Shown here: positions 1-10,352 of the stretch, one piece after another | Numbering within the stretch: position 1 is the stretch's first letter | Layout of the letters: each line of letters opens with the position of its first letter | Assembly: GCF_000007485.1 (NCBI RefSeq) | Contig: NC_004572.3 | Location: 682,001-746,000 of the forward strand | From: Tropheryma whipplei str. Twist | Lineage (GTDB): Bacteria > Actinomycetota > Actinomycetes > Actinomycetales > Microbacteriaceae | Direction of reading: 5' to 3' | Length of the DNA: 64,000 nucleotides | Translations under genes and position numbers: made by a program | Notes under the pieces: model-generated | What the model was told of the DNA's origin: nothing | Database searches by the model: none | What the model saw: the letters and a program-made list of their open reading frames with translations, nothing else

Positions 1-59
1 CCACTTGCAGTGCTGAATAACAGTCAAGCGCTATTAAGTGGAAGAAGAGACGCAAATTG

Positions 60-1265
60 TCACACAACCATCTGGGTTAGCGGCATAATCGATACGGGCG
101 AAAACCTTGAATGACTCGGATTGTATCCCAGCTGCATAAGCCACGAGCCAGCGGCGGCAATCATTGCACCATTATCGGTGCACAGCGCAATAGGTGGGAT
201 CTTTACGTCCAAGCCGTGGATTTTCGCTCTTTCGCAAAGCATCTCTCTAATGCGATTATTTGCAGCTACCCCACCACCCATAACTATTAGATCCACATCA
301 CTGGCCAAGGCAGCCGCTACAGTTTTTGCTGTCAAAACATCTGCAACGGCTTCCTGAAAACTTGCAGCAATATCTTCTATCTTGGGTATCGAATGGGCTG
401 GATTACTCTTTATTCTTTCAACAACCCTACCAACCGCGGTTTTCAACCCTGAAAAAGAAAAACTATACCTGTTGTGTTCTTCAAAATGCGTCAACAGCGC
501 CCTTGGAAACTCCACGGCATTGGGGTTACCCGAACTGGCAAGCATCTCAATCGCAGGACCTCCGGGATACTGAAGGCCCATAAGTCTTGCGATTTTGTCA
601 AACGCCTCACCGGCTGCATCATCCAGTGTCTCACCTAAAAGCGATATCTTATTGTTATGTATTTTCAACAGACAGGAATGCCCACCTGATGCAAGCAAAA
701 CAACTGAATCTCTGACATGCATATACTTACAAACATCTCGTAAAACACGCCGGGGAGGTGTATAGACACACAGGTTTGAATGTCTGTTTACCTGCGTTGT
801 ATGCGTATGTGAGTGTGTCGAACTGGCGTCATTCTCAATTCCATTAGATCCGATACTGTCCCTGCGGTGAATAACACCAAGGCCATCATTAGTGTAATCA
901 TCCAGAAAAGCCGATACGGCATGTCCAACAAGATGATTTACACCATAAACAGGCGTCCCCGTAGATAATCCCAAAGCCTTGGCCGCAGAAACGCCAACAG
1001 AAAGACTGGTAACAAGTCCAGGGCCTGCGGTAACAGCTATACCATCAATATCTTTAATACAGAGCTGTGCCGTCTCAAGCGCCAATTCAAGCAAATTTGG
1101 CAAATACTCAAGATGCGCCCGAGCAGCTATTTCGGGGATAACACCGCCAAAAGGTTTATGGCGTAAGCTTGATGAGGCAACCTCATTTGCAAGAACAGTT
1201 GAACCAGACACTATGCCAACACCTGTTTCATCGCAAGATGTTTCGATTCCGAGGATAATAGACAC
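60..1265 (-). CDS. tsaD: tRNA N6-adenosine threonylcarbamoyltransferase TsaD
   Basis: TsaD transfers threonylcarbamoyl to A37 of ANN-decoding tRNAs, working with TsaB and TsaE. The N-terminus has the family's IETSCDET segment. Metal-binding histidines lie at residues 111 and 115 (HLVGH), the glycine-rich ASGGHS is near 192, and a late CTDNGAM carries the metal-binding aspartate. The protein has 401 residues, against about 335-350 for the family. The excess is one hydrophilic Ser/His/Thr-rich insertion at roughly 123-185, between conserved blocks. Its GTG start shares one base with the TAG stop of the upstream tsaB-rimI gene, so the two are probably translationally coupled. The product is certain; the role of the insertion is unknown. 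Confidence 0.95.
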   Translation of the reverse strand: MSIILGIETSCDETGVGIVSGSTVLANEVASSSLRHKPFGGVIPEIAARAHLEYLPNLLELALETAQLCIKDIDGIAVTAGPGLVTSLSVGVSAAKALGLSTGTPVYGVNHLVGHAVSAFLDDYTNDGLGVIHRRDSIGSNGIENDASSTHSHTHTTQVNRHSNLCVYTPPRRVLRDVCKYMHVRDSVVLLASGGHSCLLKIHNNKISLLGETLDDAAGEAFDKIARLMGLQYPGGPAIEMLASSGNPNAVEFPRALLTHFEEHNRYSFSFSGLKTAVGRVVERIKSNPAHSIPKIEDIAASFQEAVADVLTAKTVAAALASDVDLIVMGGGVAANNRIREMLCERAKIHGLDVKIPPIALCTDNGAMIAAAGSWLMQLGYNPSHSRFSPVSIMPLTQMVV

Positions 1266-2770
1266 TATAACTCTTTCTTCATAGTTATTGCATCAACGCC
1301 GTTATAGTACTTTGGTCGCCGACCCAGGGTAACAAAACCGTGTTTTTTATACATTCCAATAGCTGGAAGATTACACACCTTGACTTCCAAAAAACACCTT
1401 TTCACGCCAGCATCTCTCGCATATTCAAAGAGATGTCGCAATAAAATACCCCCCAATCCCTTACGACGCCAAGCAGGATCAATCGCTAATGTTTCAAGAT
1501 CAACATCCTCAAACCTCGGGTGCGATATCCCGGCATACCCAACCGGCATATCGCTGACCTTTAGCACAAAATAGCTACCCAAGCGCAGCTGCTGTAGCAT
1601 GGTCGCAGATGACCATTCTTCCCCGGTAAAGGACCCGCGTTCAATCTTCATAATATCGGGCAAATCATGTAAGGACGCGGGGTGAATAGAGACTAAATCC
1701 TTATTGATTTCGCCCGATGGCACCCTAAGAGTTACATCGGCACGGCGCATATAGAATGGTTCAATCCTTGAACAGGCCCTTTTTGCCTTGAGTTGCAAAT
1801 ACGCCAACTTACCCAAGATAACAGGATTAACAGCGCTAACAGGCAGGATGGGTTGGGTATTCGGACGGTCAGATGTGATCGATTTGTCAATCGAGGCGTC
1901 TGTTTTTAGAGTATCTGTTTCACGCATTGAATTTTTTGACACTACGTTGATTGCGCAGTCGTGTGCTTGCGGAACTCGTGCGCGGAATATTCCGGGGGGT
2001 ATTGTAGATGACACATTTGGTGGACAGGAACCCCGATCGATATGCCGCCCTGTCCGGCGCGGTCTTGGCGATCCGGTTAACGTGCCATTTGACTCTTTCT
2101 GTGCCTCAAACTGGGGTTCGTGTGCGCTTGCAACAAATACCGGATTGAACGGGAAGTCCTGAGACAAAATATTTATATCGCAAGAATCGATTAGTCCTGG
2201 ACCTGCATAAATAATAGGTAGTCCGTCATTATCAAGTCCCGTATAGCGACTCCAATAAAACTGCCTGCGACCCGCTGGTGTAATAATTGTTCTTGCAATA
2301 GATGGCACATTTCGATGTATAGCGTCGCCCATGGAATATGTATTCCTGTCACAGAATTCTTCATGATTGGCTCCATCGGCGCTTTTGCTGACAGGTTCAT
2401 GATGTGAAAAAACCTGCGATGTATGCAACCCTCGGTCGCAGAAAACATGTTCTTCGCAAGAGAGATAACCCATATAAATCGCATCATGCGCCATGACACC
2501 GTAAACAGGGATAGATAACGACAGTCCAAGGATGCGCGCAGCAACCAAGCCAGACCTCAAACCTGTATAGAACCCCGGACCCAAGCAAACAGCGATAAAT
2601 GATAATGACTGCAGCTCTGAACATGCCTGACTGATTGCCTCTGCTATAAGTTCTGAATGCAGACGGCCAGAATCCTCTATACACTTCCCAACCGTTGTAA
2701 TACGATTATTGTCAATTTCGAGGCACGCAATAGCCAAGCGCGAGGATGTATCTATTGCCAAAATCTTCAT
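1265..2770 (-). CDS. tsaB-rimI: TsaB-RimI fusion: t6A accessory protein plus ribosomal-protein N-acetyltransferase
   Basis: Residues 1 to about 230 are TsaB-like (LAIDTSS start, CLGPGFYTGLRSG motif), the ASKHA-fold partner of TsaD in t6A synthesis. Residues about 355-501 are a GNAT domain like RimI, with the acetyl-CoA loop RRKGLG at about 435-440 and a terminal YYNGVDAITM segment. A hydrophilic, low-complexity linker of some 120 residues joins them, and the TsaB half also contains an extra His/Ser-rich stretch. In many actinobacteria tsaB, rimI and tsaD are separate adjacent genes, so the fusion follows gene order. It lies 20 bp downstream of acpS-tsaE and overlaps tsaD by one base, forming one minus-strand operon. 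Confidence 0.92.
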   Translation of the reverse strand: MKILAIDTSSRLAIACLEIDNNRITTVGKCIEDSGRLHSELIAEAISQACSELQSLSFIAVCLGPGFYTGLRSGLVAARILGLSLSIPVYGVMAHDAIYMGYLSCEEHVFCDRGLHTSQVFSHHEPVSKSADGANHEEFCDRNTYSMGDAIHRNVPSIARTIITPAGRRQFYWSRYTGLDNDGLPIIYAGPGLIDSCDINILSQDFPFNPVFVASAHEPQFEAQKESNGTLTGSPRPRRTGRHIDRGSCPPNVSSTIPPGIFRARVPQAHDCAINVVSKNSMRETDTLKTDASIDKSITSDRPNTQPILPVSAVNPVILGKLAYLQLKAKRACSRIEPFYMRRADVTLRVPSGEINKDLVSIHPASLHDLPDIMKIERGSFTGEEWSSATMLQQLRLGSYFVLKVSDMPVGYAGISHPRFEDVDLETLAIDPAWRRKGLGGILLRHLFEYARDAGVKRCFLEVKVCNLPAIGMYKKHGFVTLGRRPKYYNGVDAITMKKEL

Positions 2771-2790
2771 ACGCCTACTGCGTGAGTGCC

Positions 2791-3633
2791 CTACTGTGAC
2801 TGAGACATTGTGTGTGACTGAGACATTGTGTGGGTTATGAATGCAAGTTCTTTGATATCAAAACCCTTTGCATGCAGTGTAAAAATACGGGTATTATCCT
2901 TGGATGTAAAATCAATCTTGAAGCTAAGATACCTCGGCAAATTCCAAAAGAAACTCAGGGGCCATTCGACAACAGTGACTCTATTATCTAGGTCAAGATC
3001 AAAATCATCAAAGTCATGAATAAGCCTGTAACAGTCAACATGATTCATTCCGCCGTTTTGAGCAACATGCTCCCTTACCAAGGTAAAGGTCGGGCTAACA
3101 ACCGCACTCTCAATTCCAAGACCGGCAGCTATACCCTTTGTAAAGGTGGTTTTTCCTGCACCAAGCTCACCAACAAGCAAGACAACATCTCCCGGTTTTA
3201 AGACACTTCCCAAAACATAACCAAGACATTCTGTTGCACCACAAGTTGGGACTTGTATGCTCCATGGAGGATGCGAAATAGTTGTATTGTGCTGAGCAAC
3301 AACATTCGCAATTGCAAAACCGGATGAGTGGGTTACGCTGGCCGCCCATTCATTCAGGCCCAATTCATCTGCTTTGAGCAGCATACTACCAGAAAGAGAT
3401 ACAGAGATTGGCAAGTGTGTCCCGCCGGATGTTTGGATATCGTGCCATGTACCAGCAAGACCGCCAAGGGCTTTTATAACACTCTCCTTGAGGGCAAATC
3501 TAACAGAAAGGGCCTTTCTGTTATAAGAATTCGATAGCTCGGTTGGCGCAAACAAACGCTCAAGAAGGCGATTGGATCTGTCTATCTTTTTTTTGAAGTC
3601 GATGATGTCAACAAGATCCACTCCGGTGCGCAT
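2791..3633 (-). CDS. acpS-tsaE: AcpS-TsaE fusion: holo-ACP synthase plus t6A ATPase
   Basis: Residues 1 to about 115 are holo-[acyl-carrier-protein] synthase: GVDLVDI at 4-10 and the FALKES helix with Glu50 are the metal/CoA-binding signature of AcpS, which loads phosphopantetheine on ACP. Residues about 130-265 are TsaE, with Walker A GELGAGKTT at 155-163, SPTFTLV, and a VDCYR segment typical of the family. The fusion joins lipid-synthesis activation to tRNA t6A modification. I know no functional reason for it; acpS, alr and tsaE are commonly neighbours in actinobacteria. The last residues repeat HTMSQS twice because of an 18-bp tandem duplication at 2796-2831. The start is the ATG at 3633. 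Confidence 0.92.
   Translation of the reverse strand: MRTGVDLVDIIDFKKKIDRSNRLLERLFAPTELSNSYNRKALSVRFALKESVIKALGGLAGTWHDIQTSGGTHLPISVSLSGSMLLKADELGLNEWAASVTHSSGFAIANVVAQHNTTISHPPWSIQVPTCGATECLGYVLGSVLKPGDVVLLVGELGAGKTTFTKGIAAGLGIESAVVSPTFTLVREHVAQNGGMNHVDCYRLIHDFDDFDLDLDNRVTVVEWPLSFFWNLPRYLSFKIDFTSKDNTRIFTLHAKGFDIKELAFITHTMSQSHTMSQSQ
2796..2831. repeat. 18-bp in-frame tandem duplication at the acpS-tsaE 3' end
   Basis: The unit GTGACTGAGACATTGTGT occurs twice back to back. It adds six residues (HTMSQS) to the TsaE C-terminus without breaking the frame, and is one of many short tandem duplications in this window. Confidence 0.85.
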
Positions 3634-3945
3634 ACGCAGTTCAGTCTAACATGCGGGCGTATATCTATACTTCCTGTTATGGTTCCAGAGGTAAAGCTTA
3701 GTCCTTTAGGTAGACCCGTAGATCCTGATGTAGCACCTGTTGTATCTACTAATACATATGTGGATATAGAAAAGCTTCCGTAGAGTATAGGTGTAATACT
3801 TACATTACTCTGACTCTGTGTGTACAGTAATACACGTGCTTTTAGGCTTGGATTAGCGTATGAGTATATAGTGTGGCTGACTGAGTATACAATACGGACA
3901 GCAAGGTACGGAACAGTGTTGAAGCTAATATTAGCAAAGCTGCGG
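3634..3945 (-). repeat. WiSP-derived repeat fragment between acpS-tsaE and typA
   Basis: No intact gene. On the minus strand the stretch encodes broken pieces of the WiSP Ig-like module (STGLPKGLSF followed by GTITGSIDI), then loses the frame. It lies directly upstream of acpS-tsaE and reaches the typA stop, so it probably entered at the intergenic boundary. Confidence 0.8.
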
Positions 3946-5790
3946 TCACCTTTGCTTACTGCGCACCGATTGACTGAGTTCAATCTTACGAATCCTAATA
4001 GCCTCTGGTGTTACCTCAACACACTCATCCGGTCCCGCGAACTCAAGACATTCTTCAAGTGACAAATGTCTGGCGGGGACTATTTTCTCCAGCTCTTCAG
4101 CCGTGGAAGAGCGGGTATTAGTAAGTTTTTTTCCTTTTGTAACATTAACATTTAGGTCGCCGGGACGAGAGTTTCTGCCAACAACCATACCTTCATAAAC
4201 CTGCTCGGATGGGGATACAAAAAACAAGACCCTCTCCTGAAGCCCAAGGATTGCATAAGATGTCACATGCCCTGCCCTATCGGCTACGGCTGATCCTTGT
4301 GCTCGCTGGTTAATCTGACCGGACCACGGAGCATAGGAATGAAAAATCGCATTTGCAGTCCCAGTGCCGCGAGTAATTGTCAAAAACTCAGTACGAAATC
4401 CAATTAACCCCCTTGAAGGGACAACAAAATCAGCATTTGTCCACCCGGCATTGGATATAACGCTCTCCACCCTACCCTTCCGTTCGGCAAGTAATTTTGT
4501 CACTGAACCAAAATACTCGTCCATGAGGTTTACGGTCAATAGTTCATATGGTTCATGGAGACTACCATCTACAATACGTGTTACGGCGCTGGGCTTTCCA
4601 ACGGTTAGCTCAAACCCTTCTCTTCGCATTTGCTCGATAAGAACTGCAAGGGCCAGCTCTCCTCTACCCTGCACTTCCCAGGCATCGGTTCCCCGGGTTG
4701 GAATGACCCGTATAGAAACATTGCCAATTGTCTCTCTGTCAAGTCGCTCTTTTATTTGCGTTGCCGTGAGCTTATGGCCCGGGACACCCCCTGCCAAAGG
4801 AGATGTGTTGACACCGATAACAACCGAAATTGCCGGCTCATCAATGGATATACCGGGCAGGGGTCTGACATCATCAGGGTCGCATATGGAGTCACCTATC
4901 ATTACATCCGGTATGCCAGCGATGGCGACTATATCACCAGCAGAGACTGAAGGGACGGGCACGCGATCCAAAGCAACTGTCTTGAGCAGCTCAGTTACCC
5001 TGACATTCACCCGCTGTTTAGATGAGGCATTTACCCAGCAAACTGTCTGCCCCTTTGATATGCTGCCGTTATAAATTCTTGTAAGAGCAAGGCGACCCAA
5101 GAACGCCGAGGCATCGATATTGGCAACATGTGCTTGGAGCGGGGCGTTTTTATCATATTCCGGTGCCGGGATATAGCTTATTATTTTTTCAAATAGGTCA
5201 TCGAGATTATTTCTATCTGGCAATTGTCCATTATCTGGCTTATTTATGCTCGCCCGGCCTGCCCTGCCAGAAACATATACAATCGGGACATCAAGGATAC
5301 TGTATAGGGCCGGATCGTTTATCTCTTCTGCCAGGGATATTAATAAGTCCTGAAATTCAGAAACAACATCATCTATACGAGCATCACTTCTATCTGTTTT
5401 ATTAACCGCAAGAACAATCGGAAGCTTTTTGAGTAATGCCTTTTTCAGAACAAAGCGGGTTTGTGGAAGTGGGCCTTCGCTTGCATCAACCAGTACAACA
5501 ACACCGTCGACCATAGACATTCCCCGTTCGACCTCTCCGCCGAAATCCGCATGCCCGGGTGTGTCGACTATATTTAGTGTCACAGATCTTCCGGATGACT
5601 TGTAGGTAACTGCGGTATTCTTTGCGAGAATCGTGATTCCCTTTTCACGCTCGAGCTCATGCGAGTCAAGCACCCTATCTTCTGCAGTGGTTGAATCGCT
5701 CGTCTGTTGAAGCATCGCGCTAATCAGGGTTGTCTTGCCGTGGTCTACATGTGCTACAACAGCAATATTTCTTATATCCTTGGTTATCAC
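3946..5790 (-). CDS. typA: Ribosome-associated translational GTPase TypA/BipA
   Basis: A 614-residue translation-factor-type GTPase that acts on the ribosome, linked to 50S assembly and stress growth in other bacteria. The N-terminus has the G1 loop AHVDHGKTT (about 13-21), the switch segment REKGIT, the G3 DTPGH and the G4 NKTD. EF-G-like domains follow, then the BipA-specific C-terminal domain with [11 protein letters not shown]. Length is normal for TypA and unlike EF-G or LepA. The GTG start at 5790 has AAGGA about 11 bp upstream. WiSP repeat DNA flanks both sides, and a 17-bp tandem duplication lies just upstream at 5811-5847. Confidence 0.96.
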   Translation of the reverse strand: MITKDIRNIAVVAHVDHGKTTLISAMLQQTSDSTTAEDRVLDSHELEREKGITILAKNTAVTYKSSGRSVTLNIVDTPGHADFGGEVERGMSMVDGVVVLVDASEGPLPQTRFVLKKALLKKLPIVLAVNKTDRSDARIDDVVSEFQDLLISLAEEINDPALYSILDVPIVYVSGRAGRASINKPDNGQLPDRNNLDDLFEKIISYIPAPEYDKNAPLQAHVANIDASAFLGRLALTRIYNGSISKGQTVCWVNASSKQRVNVRVTELLKTVALDRVPVPSVSAGDIVAIAGIPDVMIGDSICDPDDVRPLPGISIDEPAISVVIGVNTSPLAGGVPGHKLTATQIKERLDRETIGNVSIRVIPTRGTDAWEVQGRGELALAVLIEQMRREGFELTVGKPSAVTRIVDGSLHEPYELLTVNLMDEYFGSVTKLLAERKGRVESVISNAGWTNADFVVPSRGLIGFRTEFLTITRGTGTANAIFHSYAPWSGQINQRAQGSAVADRAGHVTSYAILGLQERVLFFVSPSEQVYEGMVVGRNSRPGDLNVNVTKGKKLTNTRSSTAEELEKIVPARHLSLEECLEFAGPDECVEVTPEAIRIRKIELSQSVRSKQR

Positions 5791-7320
5791 AGATATGTTT
5801 TCCTTATAAGTAACACAGTTAAATAACTGGTAACACAGTTAAATAACACAGTAATAGCTTGTTCAGTATATATACAGCACTAACAGTTGTACTACTAAGG
5901 GTTGTAGCAGAGGAAGTATAGGAAGGTGCAGTACCTGTTACTACTACTGTATATATACCTTGGCTAACACCTGTATCTATGCTTCCTGTTATGGTTCCAT
6001 TGGTTCTGTCAAGGGTTACTGGTATCAATATTGATGGTTACGGTGTTACTGTCTGTGGTTAGGGTGGTTGGGCTTATTGTGTAACTGGTTATAAAACCTG
6101 TTACAGATAAGCTGACAGGTGTTGTTGTGTATATGGTTATGGTTGTACCAGATAGAGATGGTGCTGTACTGGTAACAAGAAATGTATATGTTGCACTAAC
6201 ACTTGTACTAGTAAGGGTTGTAGCAGAGGAAGTATAGGAAGGTGCAGTTGCAGTAATAGTTACTGTATATGTTCCAGGCACAATACTTGGGGTGATTGTT
6301 ATATTGCCATTGGTTTTATCAATACCTAGTCCTTTAGGTAGACCTGTGGCATTAGTTCCACCAGATGTAGCATCTGCCATATATAACATTTATGGGTGTA
6401 GCTATATAAGACAGATTGGTGTATGTTGTTGTGAGTTACAGGTGACATAACAGGCGTAACAGGTCGCGCACCGCAGGGGCGACGTGTAGCACAACACACA
6501 GGTTACCGGTAACTCTGTAATGGGTTACAAGTCGTGCATGCATGGGTTACAGATTCACGGTTACAGGTCGGTGCAGGTATAGGTTACAGGTAACTCTGTT
6601 GCGGGTTACTCTGCTACTGCGGCTGGTTCTGTGTGTTTGCTGTGCAGTGTCTGTTTATACACTTACTTGCACCTACGGTTATGACAATCCATGTCTGTTG
6701 GGTAGATGATGTTGAGTTTTTATAGGCAGTAATGATTAGGGTTACAGTACCCTGTGTCTGGTTTGTTTTACCACTTCCCGTGTATGTCCATGTGTTACTG
6801 ACCGTGTCTATGGTGAAGTTAGATAGAGATTGGGTAGATACAGGGATTGGGGTATAACCTTCTCCACCCTCGGTTAGTTGATCTGTGGGGTATAGGAATG
6901 TATCACTGCCATTTGCTCCACGCGAAGGCACATCACTGATACTTACCGCTTGATACTGTGCCACAGTGTTATCCATGACACAGTGTAATCCATGGCACAC
7001 CACCCCTGCCAGAGCCTGTTTGATGTGTATACACCTGTGTTAGCAACTGCATAAGAAGTTATATAACCCGTTGTCTTGGGTGTAATAGTTATAGTACTCT
7101 GACCTATAGATACACCTGTGGCTTGGTTAGATAGAGATGGTGCTGTACTTTGATCAACAAGAAATGTATGTTGTACTCATAAACGTAACAGAAGCTGTTC
7201 TATTTGGTGAAGTTAGTGCATGAACACTACTACTATTACTGGGTAATACATAAAAGGTATATGTAACAAGATAAGAAGGTATACGAGACTTGGTAATATC
7301 AGCGGCAACAGGTGAACAGA
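5791..7320 (-). repeat. WiSP-derived non-coding repeat tract 1
   Basis: About 1.5 kb without an intact gene. Minus-strand translation gives scrambled WiSP modules. Ig-like units (ATGLPKGLGIDKTNG, then TATAPSYTSSATTL) lie at about 5880-6390. A frame-breaking 16-bp insert is at 6012-6027. Thr/Ser-rich extracellular-type sequence is at 6614-7003. GTTAC-NN-GTAAC dyads occur at 6502 and 6583. The left edge has a tandem duplication (5811-5847). No signal peptide, start region or anchor is present, so this is a silent fragment collection. Confidence 0.85.
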
Positions 7321-8517
7321 TTAACCTTCATCGAGTTTCTCTCCAAGATCTGCGTTTATCTCTGACATAACATCCACACAATCGGCATCCTTGCTGGCCA
7401 AACATTCCTCCATATTCTTCCTAAGCTTTTCAGAAACCTCAGACCTTTTACGAGATTTACCGGTTTTACTAGGCTTTTTGAATGTTCCTTTAGATTTTAC
7501 GTATCCGGGTTTTTCTGATTTTCTCTCATTATCCTCTCCTGAGTTATTCGGGATAACCATCAAAAGAACAACAAATACAGATACGAACAGTGCGATAAAC
7601 AACACAGAAGGACGTTTTAGTTTACCGAGGATGGCAGCAACGTATTTGTTATCAGTTAGTTTCAGAATAATCTGTGATTTTCCGGTCTGTCTATTAGAAT
7701 CAACAGGATTGGGTGATTCGCGTAAGTTATACCCAGAAGTATCATGCAAAGAAATTGGGTGTTCAAACCTGAGTGGCTGGGGATCGGCCAGCCTGAAAAG
7801 ACTTGCCTCGACCCATGCGGGTAATTCCGGATCAAATGGATCAAGTCTTTTTCTTACCCCTGCGGATATTTGCAACATTTGTTCTTGTTTTTCGTTTATG
7901 AGTACTGCACACCCCCGCAACAAGGAATAAAAATCAAGCCAGTCTGCATTAGGTGGGGCATGCTTTCTGGCAGAGCTAAACCCGGTCAGAACGGGCCTTC
8001 CAATATCATCGAAACGAATATTGCCAGGCCATACAGCACCATGAGCATAGCCTGCTGATGAAATCCTTGCGAGGGTTGCGACAAGGGAAGCAAGAATTGT
8101 AACCATTTCCCCAGGACTCAAACTGCCCCTGGTTTCCCATAAGTCAACAAGTGCGGGTCCATGCAAAGCCCGCATCACAAGACCCCTTTTATCCGGCAAA
8201 TTTAAGACATCACGCAATTCAACAACACCCGGACCCCTGAGTGAATCCAGAGCATCAGCTTCAATTGCAATGTGTTCAGAAGTAACACCCGCCCGGTACA
8301 TTTTAAGGGCGACGAGATTTACTAATTCACCGGGATCCATGAATGATTGGCGGGCTACCATTCCCGGATCTCCGCTTATCTCCTGTGCAAGGTAAATAAC
8401 CGCGCGGTCAGATTCATGCAGAGTTTTTATGACACGATAATTACCTATTATTTGACGGGCTTTCTCTGTGTCTTTGTCATCTGTTGAACGCGTGTGTTTG
8501 TTGAAGAATGGAATCAC
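7321..8517 (-). CDS. Membrane-anchored protein-kinase-like protein, predicted pseudokinase
   Basis: A 398-residue protein. Residues about 25-265 follow a Ser/Thr-kinase fold: the VALKMY lysine near 70, then YAHGAVWPGN where the catalytic loop HRDxKPxN should be, then VLTGFSSA where DFG should be. The catalytic Asp of HRD and the Asp of DFG are both replaced (HGA, GFS), so phosphotransfer is unlikely while nucleotide or partner binding could persist. One transmembrane helix lies at about 303-325, followed by a Lys/Glu-rich tail of about 73 residues with a Cys pair. It is divergent from the DUF4191 gene and flanked downstream by WiSP repeats. GTG start. The partner is unknown; actinobacterial pseudokinases such as the one in MviN bind phosphoproteins. 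Confidence 0.75.
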   Translation of the reverse strand: MIPFFNKHTRSTDDKDTEKARQIIGNYRVIKTLHESDRAVIYLAQEISGDPGMVARQSFMDPGELVNLVALKMYRAGVTSEHIAIEADALDSLRGPGVVELRDVLNLPDKRGLVMRALHGPALVDLWETRGSLSPGEMVTILASLVATLARISSAGYAHGAVWPGNIRFDDIGRPVLTGFSSARKHAPPNADWLDFYSLLRGCAVLINEKQEQMLQISAGVRKRLDPFDPELPAWVEASLFRLADPQPLRFEHPISLHDTSGYNLRESPNPVDSNRQTGKSQIILKLTDNKYVAAILGKLKRPSVLFIALFVSVFVVLLMVIPNNSGEDNERKSEKPGYVKSKGTFKKPSKTGKSRKRSEVSEKLRKNMEECLASKDADCVDVMSEINADLGEKLDEG

Positions 8518-8611
8518 ATACTCGAATATCGCGCATATTGTTTTGCACCTTAGCGAATAAGCACAAATTGTTGAAAACTAAAGTATTCTGGTACCCTGAG
8601 GTGGTTTAGAA

Positions 8612-9310
8612 ATGCCAAAGAGTAACAAGAAAGCACCCGGGCGCATTGCGCAGATAATGCAGGTTCTTCGTATAGCCTGTTCGGGTAGGCCAAAGGTGGT
8701 TGTTTATCTGATAGCAGCCGGTATCACTCCGCTGGTCGCGGGGATTAGTGCTGCCGTTATTTTGGCCTATACCTCGATATTAGTGTTTATTCTTTTGATT
8801 CTAATCTCTGTTGGTGCTGCATTGTTAAGTTTTATGATCACACTTGGTAAACAAGCTGAAAAGGTCGCGTATAGCCAGGTGGAGGGCCGCCCCGGGGCAA
8901 CGGGGGCTGTTATAAAAACCTTTAGAGGATGCTGGCAGACCAGTGAGATACCAGTTGCTGTGAACCCTAAAACTGCAGATGCAATATACAGGGCAGTTGG
9001 TAAATGTGGGGTTGTTCTGATTATCGAGGGAATGAGACAAAGGGCCCAGAAAATGCTGGCCGAAGAACAGCGCAGGGTAAAACGTGTGCTTCCTAACATA
9101 CAGATCCATGTTCTGAATGTAAACCATCTAGATCCAAAGTCCGTACCATTGAATAGACTTGGTAAAAAAATGAGGTCCCTAAAGAAAACCCTTCATCGAA
9201 GCGAAGTGTGGAAGGCTGGCAAGCTTCTGGATGCCATTCCAAAAAATTACATGCCAGTACCAAAGGGAATGGATCTAAAGAAACCAGTCAAGCGACCTTC
9301 ACGGGGTTGA
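8612..9310 (+). CDS. DUF4191 family membrane protein
   Basis: A 232-residue protein with a basic N-terminus, two adjacent hydrophobic helices at about 30-55 and 58-80, and a basic cytoplasmic tail rich in Lys/Arg. The layout and segments such as the EGRPGATGAV turn and the GVVLIIEG block match the actinobacterial DUF4191 family, whose function is unknown. In other actinobacteria it lies near lipA/lipB and glnA; here those neighbours are absent. The ATG start has GAGGTGG upstream. It is transcribed away from the pseudokinase and followed by WiSP repeat DNA. Confidence 0.85.
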   Translation: MPKSNKKAPGRIAQIMQVLRIACSGRPKVVVYLIAAGITPLVAGISAAVILAYTSILVFILLILISVGAALLSFMITLGKQAEKVAYSQVEGRPGATGAVIKTFRGCWQTSEIPVAVNPKTADAIYRAVGKCGVVLIIEGMRQRAQKMLAEEQRRVKRVLPNIQIHVLNVNHLDPKSVPLNRLGKKMRSLKKTLHRSEVWKAGKLLDAIPKNYMPVPKGMDLKKPVKRPSRG

Positions 9311-10310
9311 GTATCGTACACGGTCAGATCGCTCGGTACGTAACCTGAGTCACGCTGCACGCATCATACATAGTTAGTGCATTTTGGGTATTTGAGTTTG
9401 TTATTTACATACTTTGTTACCTACATGCACAGCAGTAACATCCGGTAATGCAGTACTGCCGTTTGACAAAGTCGAAGCAGTAACACTTGGCACAGGATTA
9501 ACACTTGGCAGTGTTACCAGCTAGGCTATCCCAGATGCCTCTGGGTGATCGTGTGGGGGCAGGCATCAACCAGACTTGTTACTGCGGTAGGTAGGACACC
9601 TGCAAGACCGGCAAGGAGGCCTGGGTTTGTTGTGGACTGTGACTAATAAAGTCTGATGTCTATCTCTCCATTGGTTTTATCAAGGGTTAGTCCTTTAGGT
9701 AGACCTGTAGCATTAGTTCCACCAGATGTAACACCTGTAGGTGTAGCTATATAACTGGATGGGGCACCTCTTGCGTTGGGTGTGACTGTATAAGACAGAT
9801 TGGTGTATGGGGCTGCGTTACAGGTTCCATAGCAGGAGTTACCAGTTACACACCGGGGGTTACCAGTAACGTGGGCATGCGTAGCCACGTAACACAATAT
9901 AGGTAACCACGTAACACAACACACGAGTTACCAGTCGCGCTGGTATGAGTTACACGTAACACAACAGGGGTTACAGGTTACACGGTTACATGTTGCGCTG
10001 TGCCATATAGAGATGGTGTAGTACTAGAGCCCAGGAAGGAGCCTACGATACCGCCTATGCTACCGAGTAGGTTGCCAAAGATGCTTCTGGGTGAGTATCT
10101 GGATGATCGTGTGGGGGTGGTTAGGGTGGCCATGCATTCTGCCACCACCTGTCCAGACATATTCTGCTGTAAATGGCTATTGTTGTGGGCTCTGGAAAGG
10201 GGAGTCCTCTCGTAACAAACATTTGACATTAAATGTATTACAATGGACGAAATACTGTTACCAGTGTACTCCTCAGAACAGAAGGAGTCTTGTGATATCG
10301 ATTAGGAGAA
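9311..10310 (-). repeat. WiSP-derived non-coding repeat tract 2
   Basis: About 1 kb without an intact gene. On the minus strand it holds an Ig-like unit at about 9655-9790 (TNATGLPKGLTLDKTNGE), a glycine-rich module at about 10000-10130 (GNLLGSIGGIVGSFLG after SPRS), and many GTTAC/GTAAC words with dyads at 9859 and 9949. It carries repeats only and no start region. Confidence 0.82.
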
Positions 10311-10352
10311 AAATGAGAAATCTTGAGATCATCGAAGTTGCCACACTAGACA

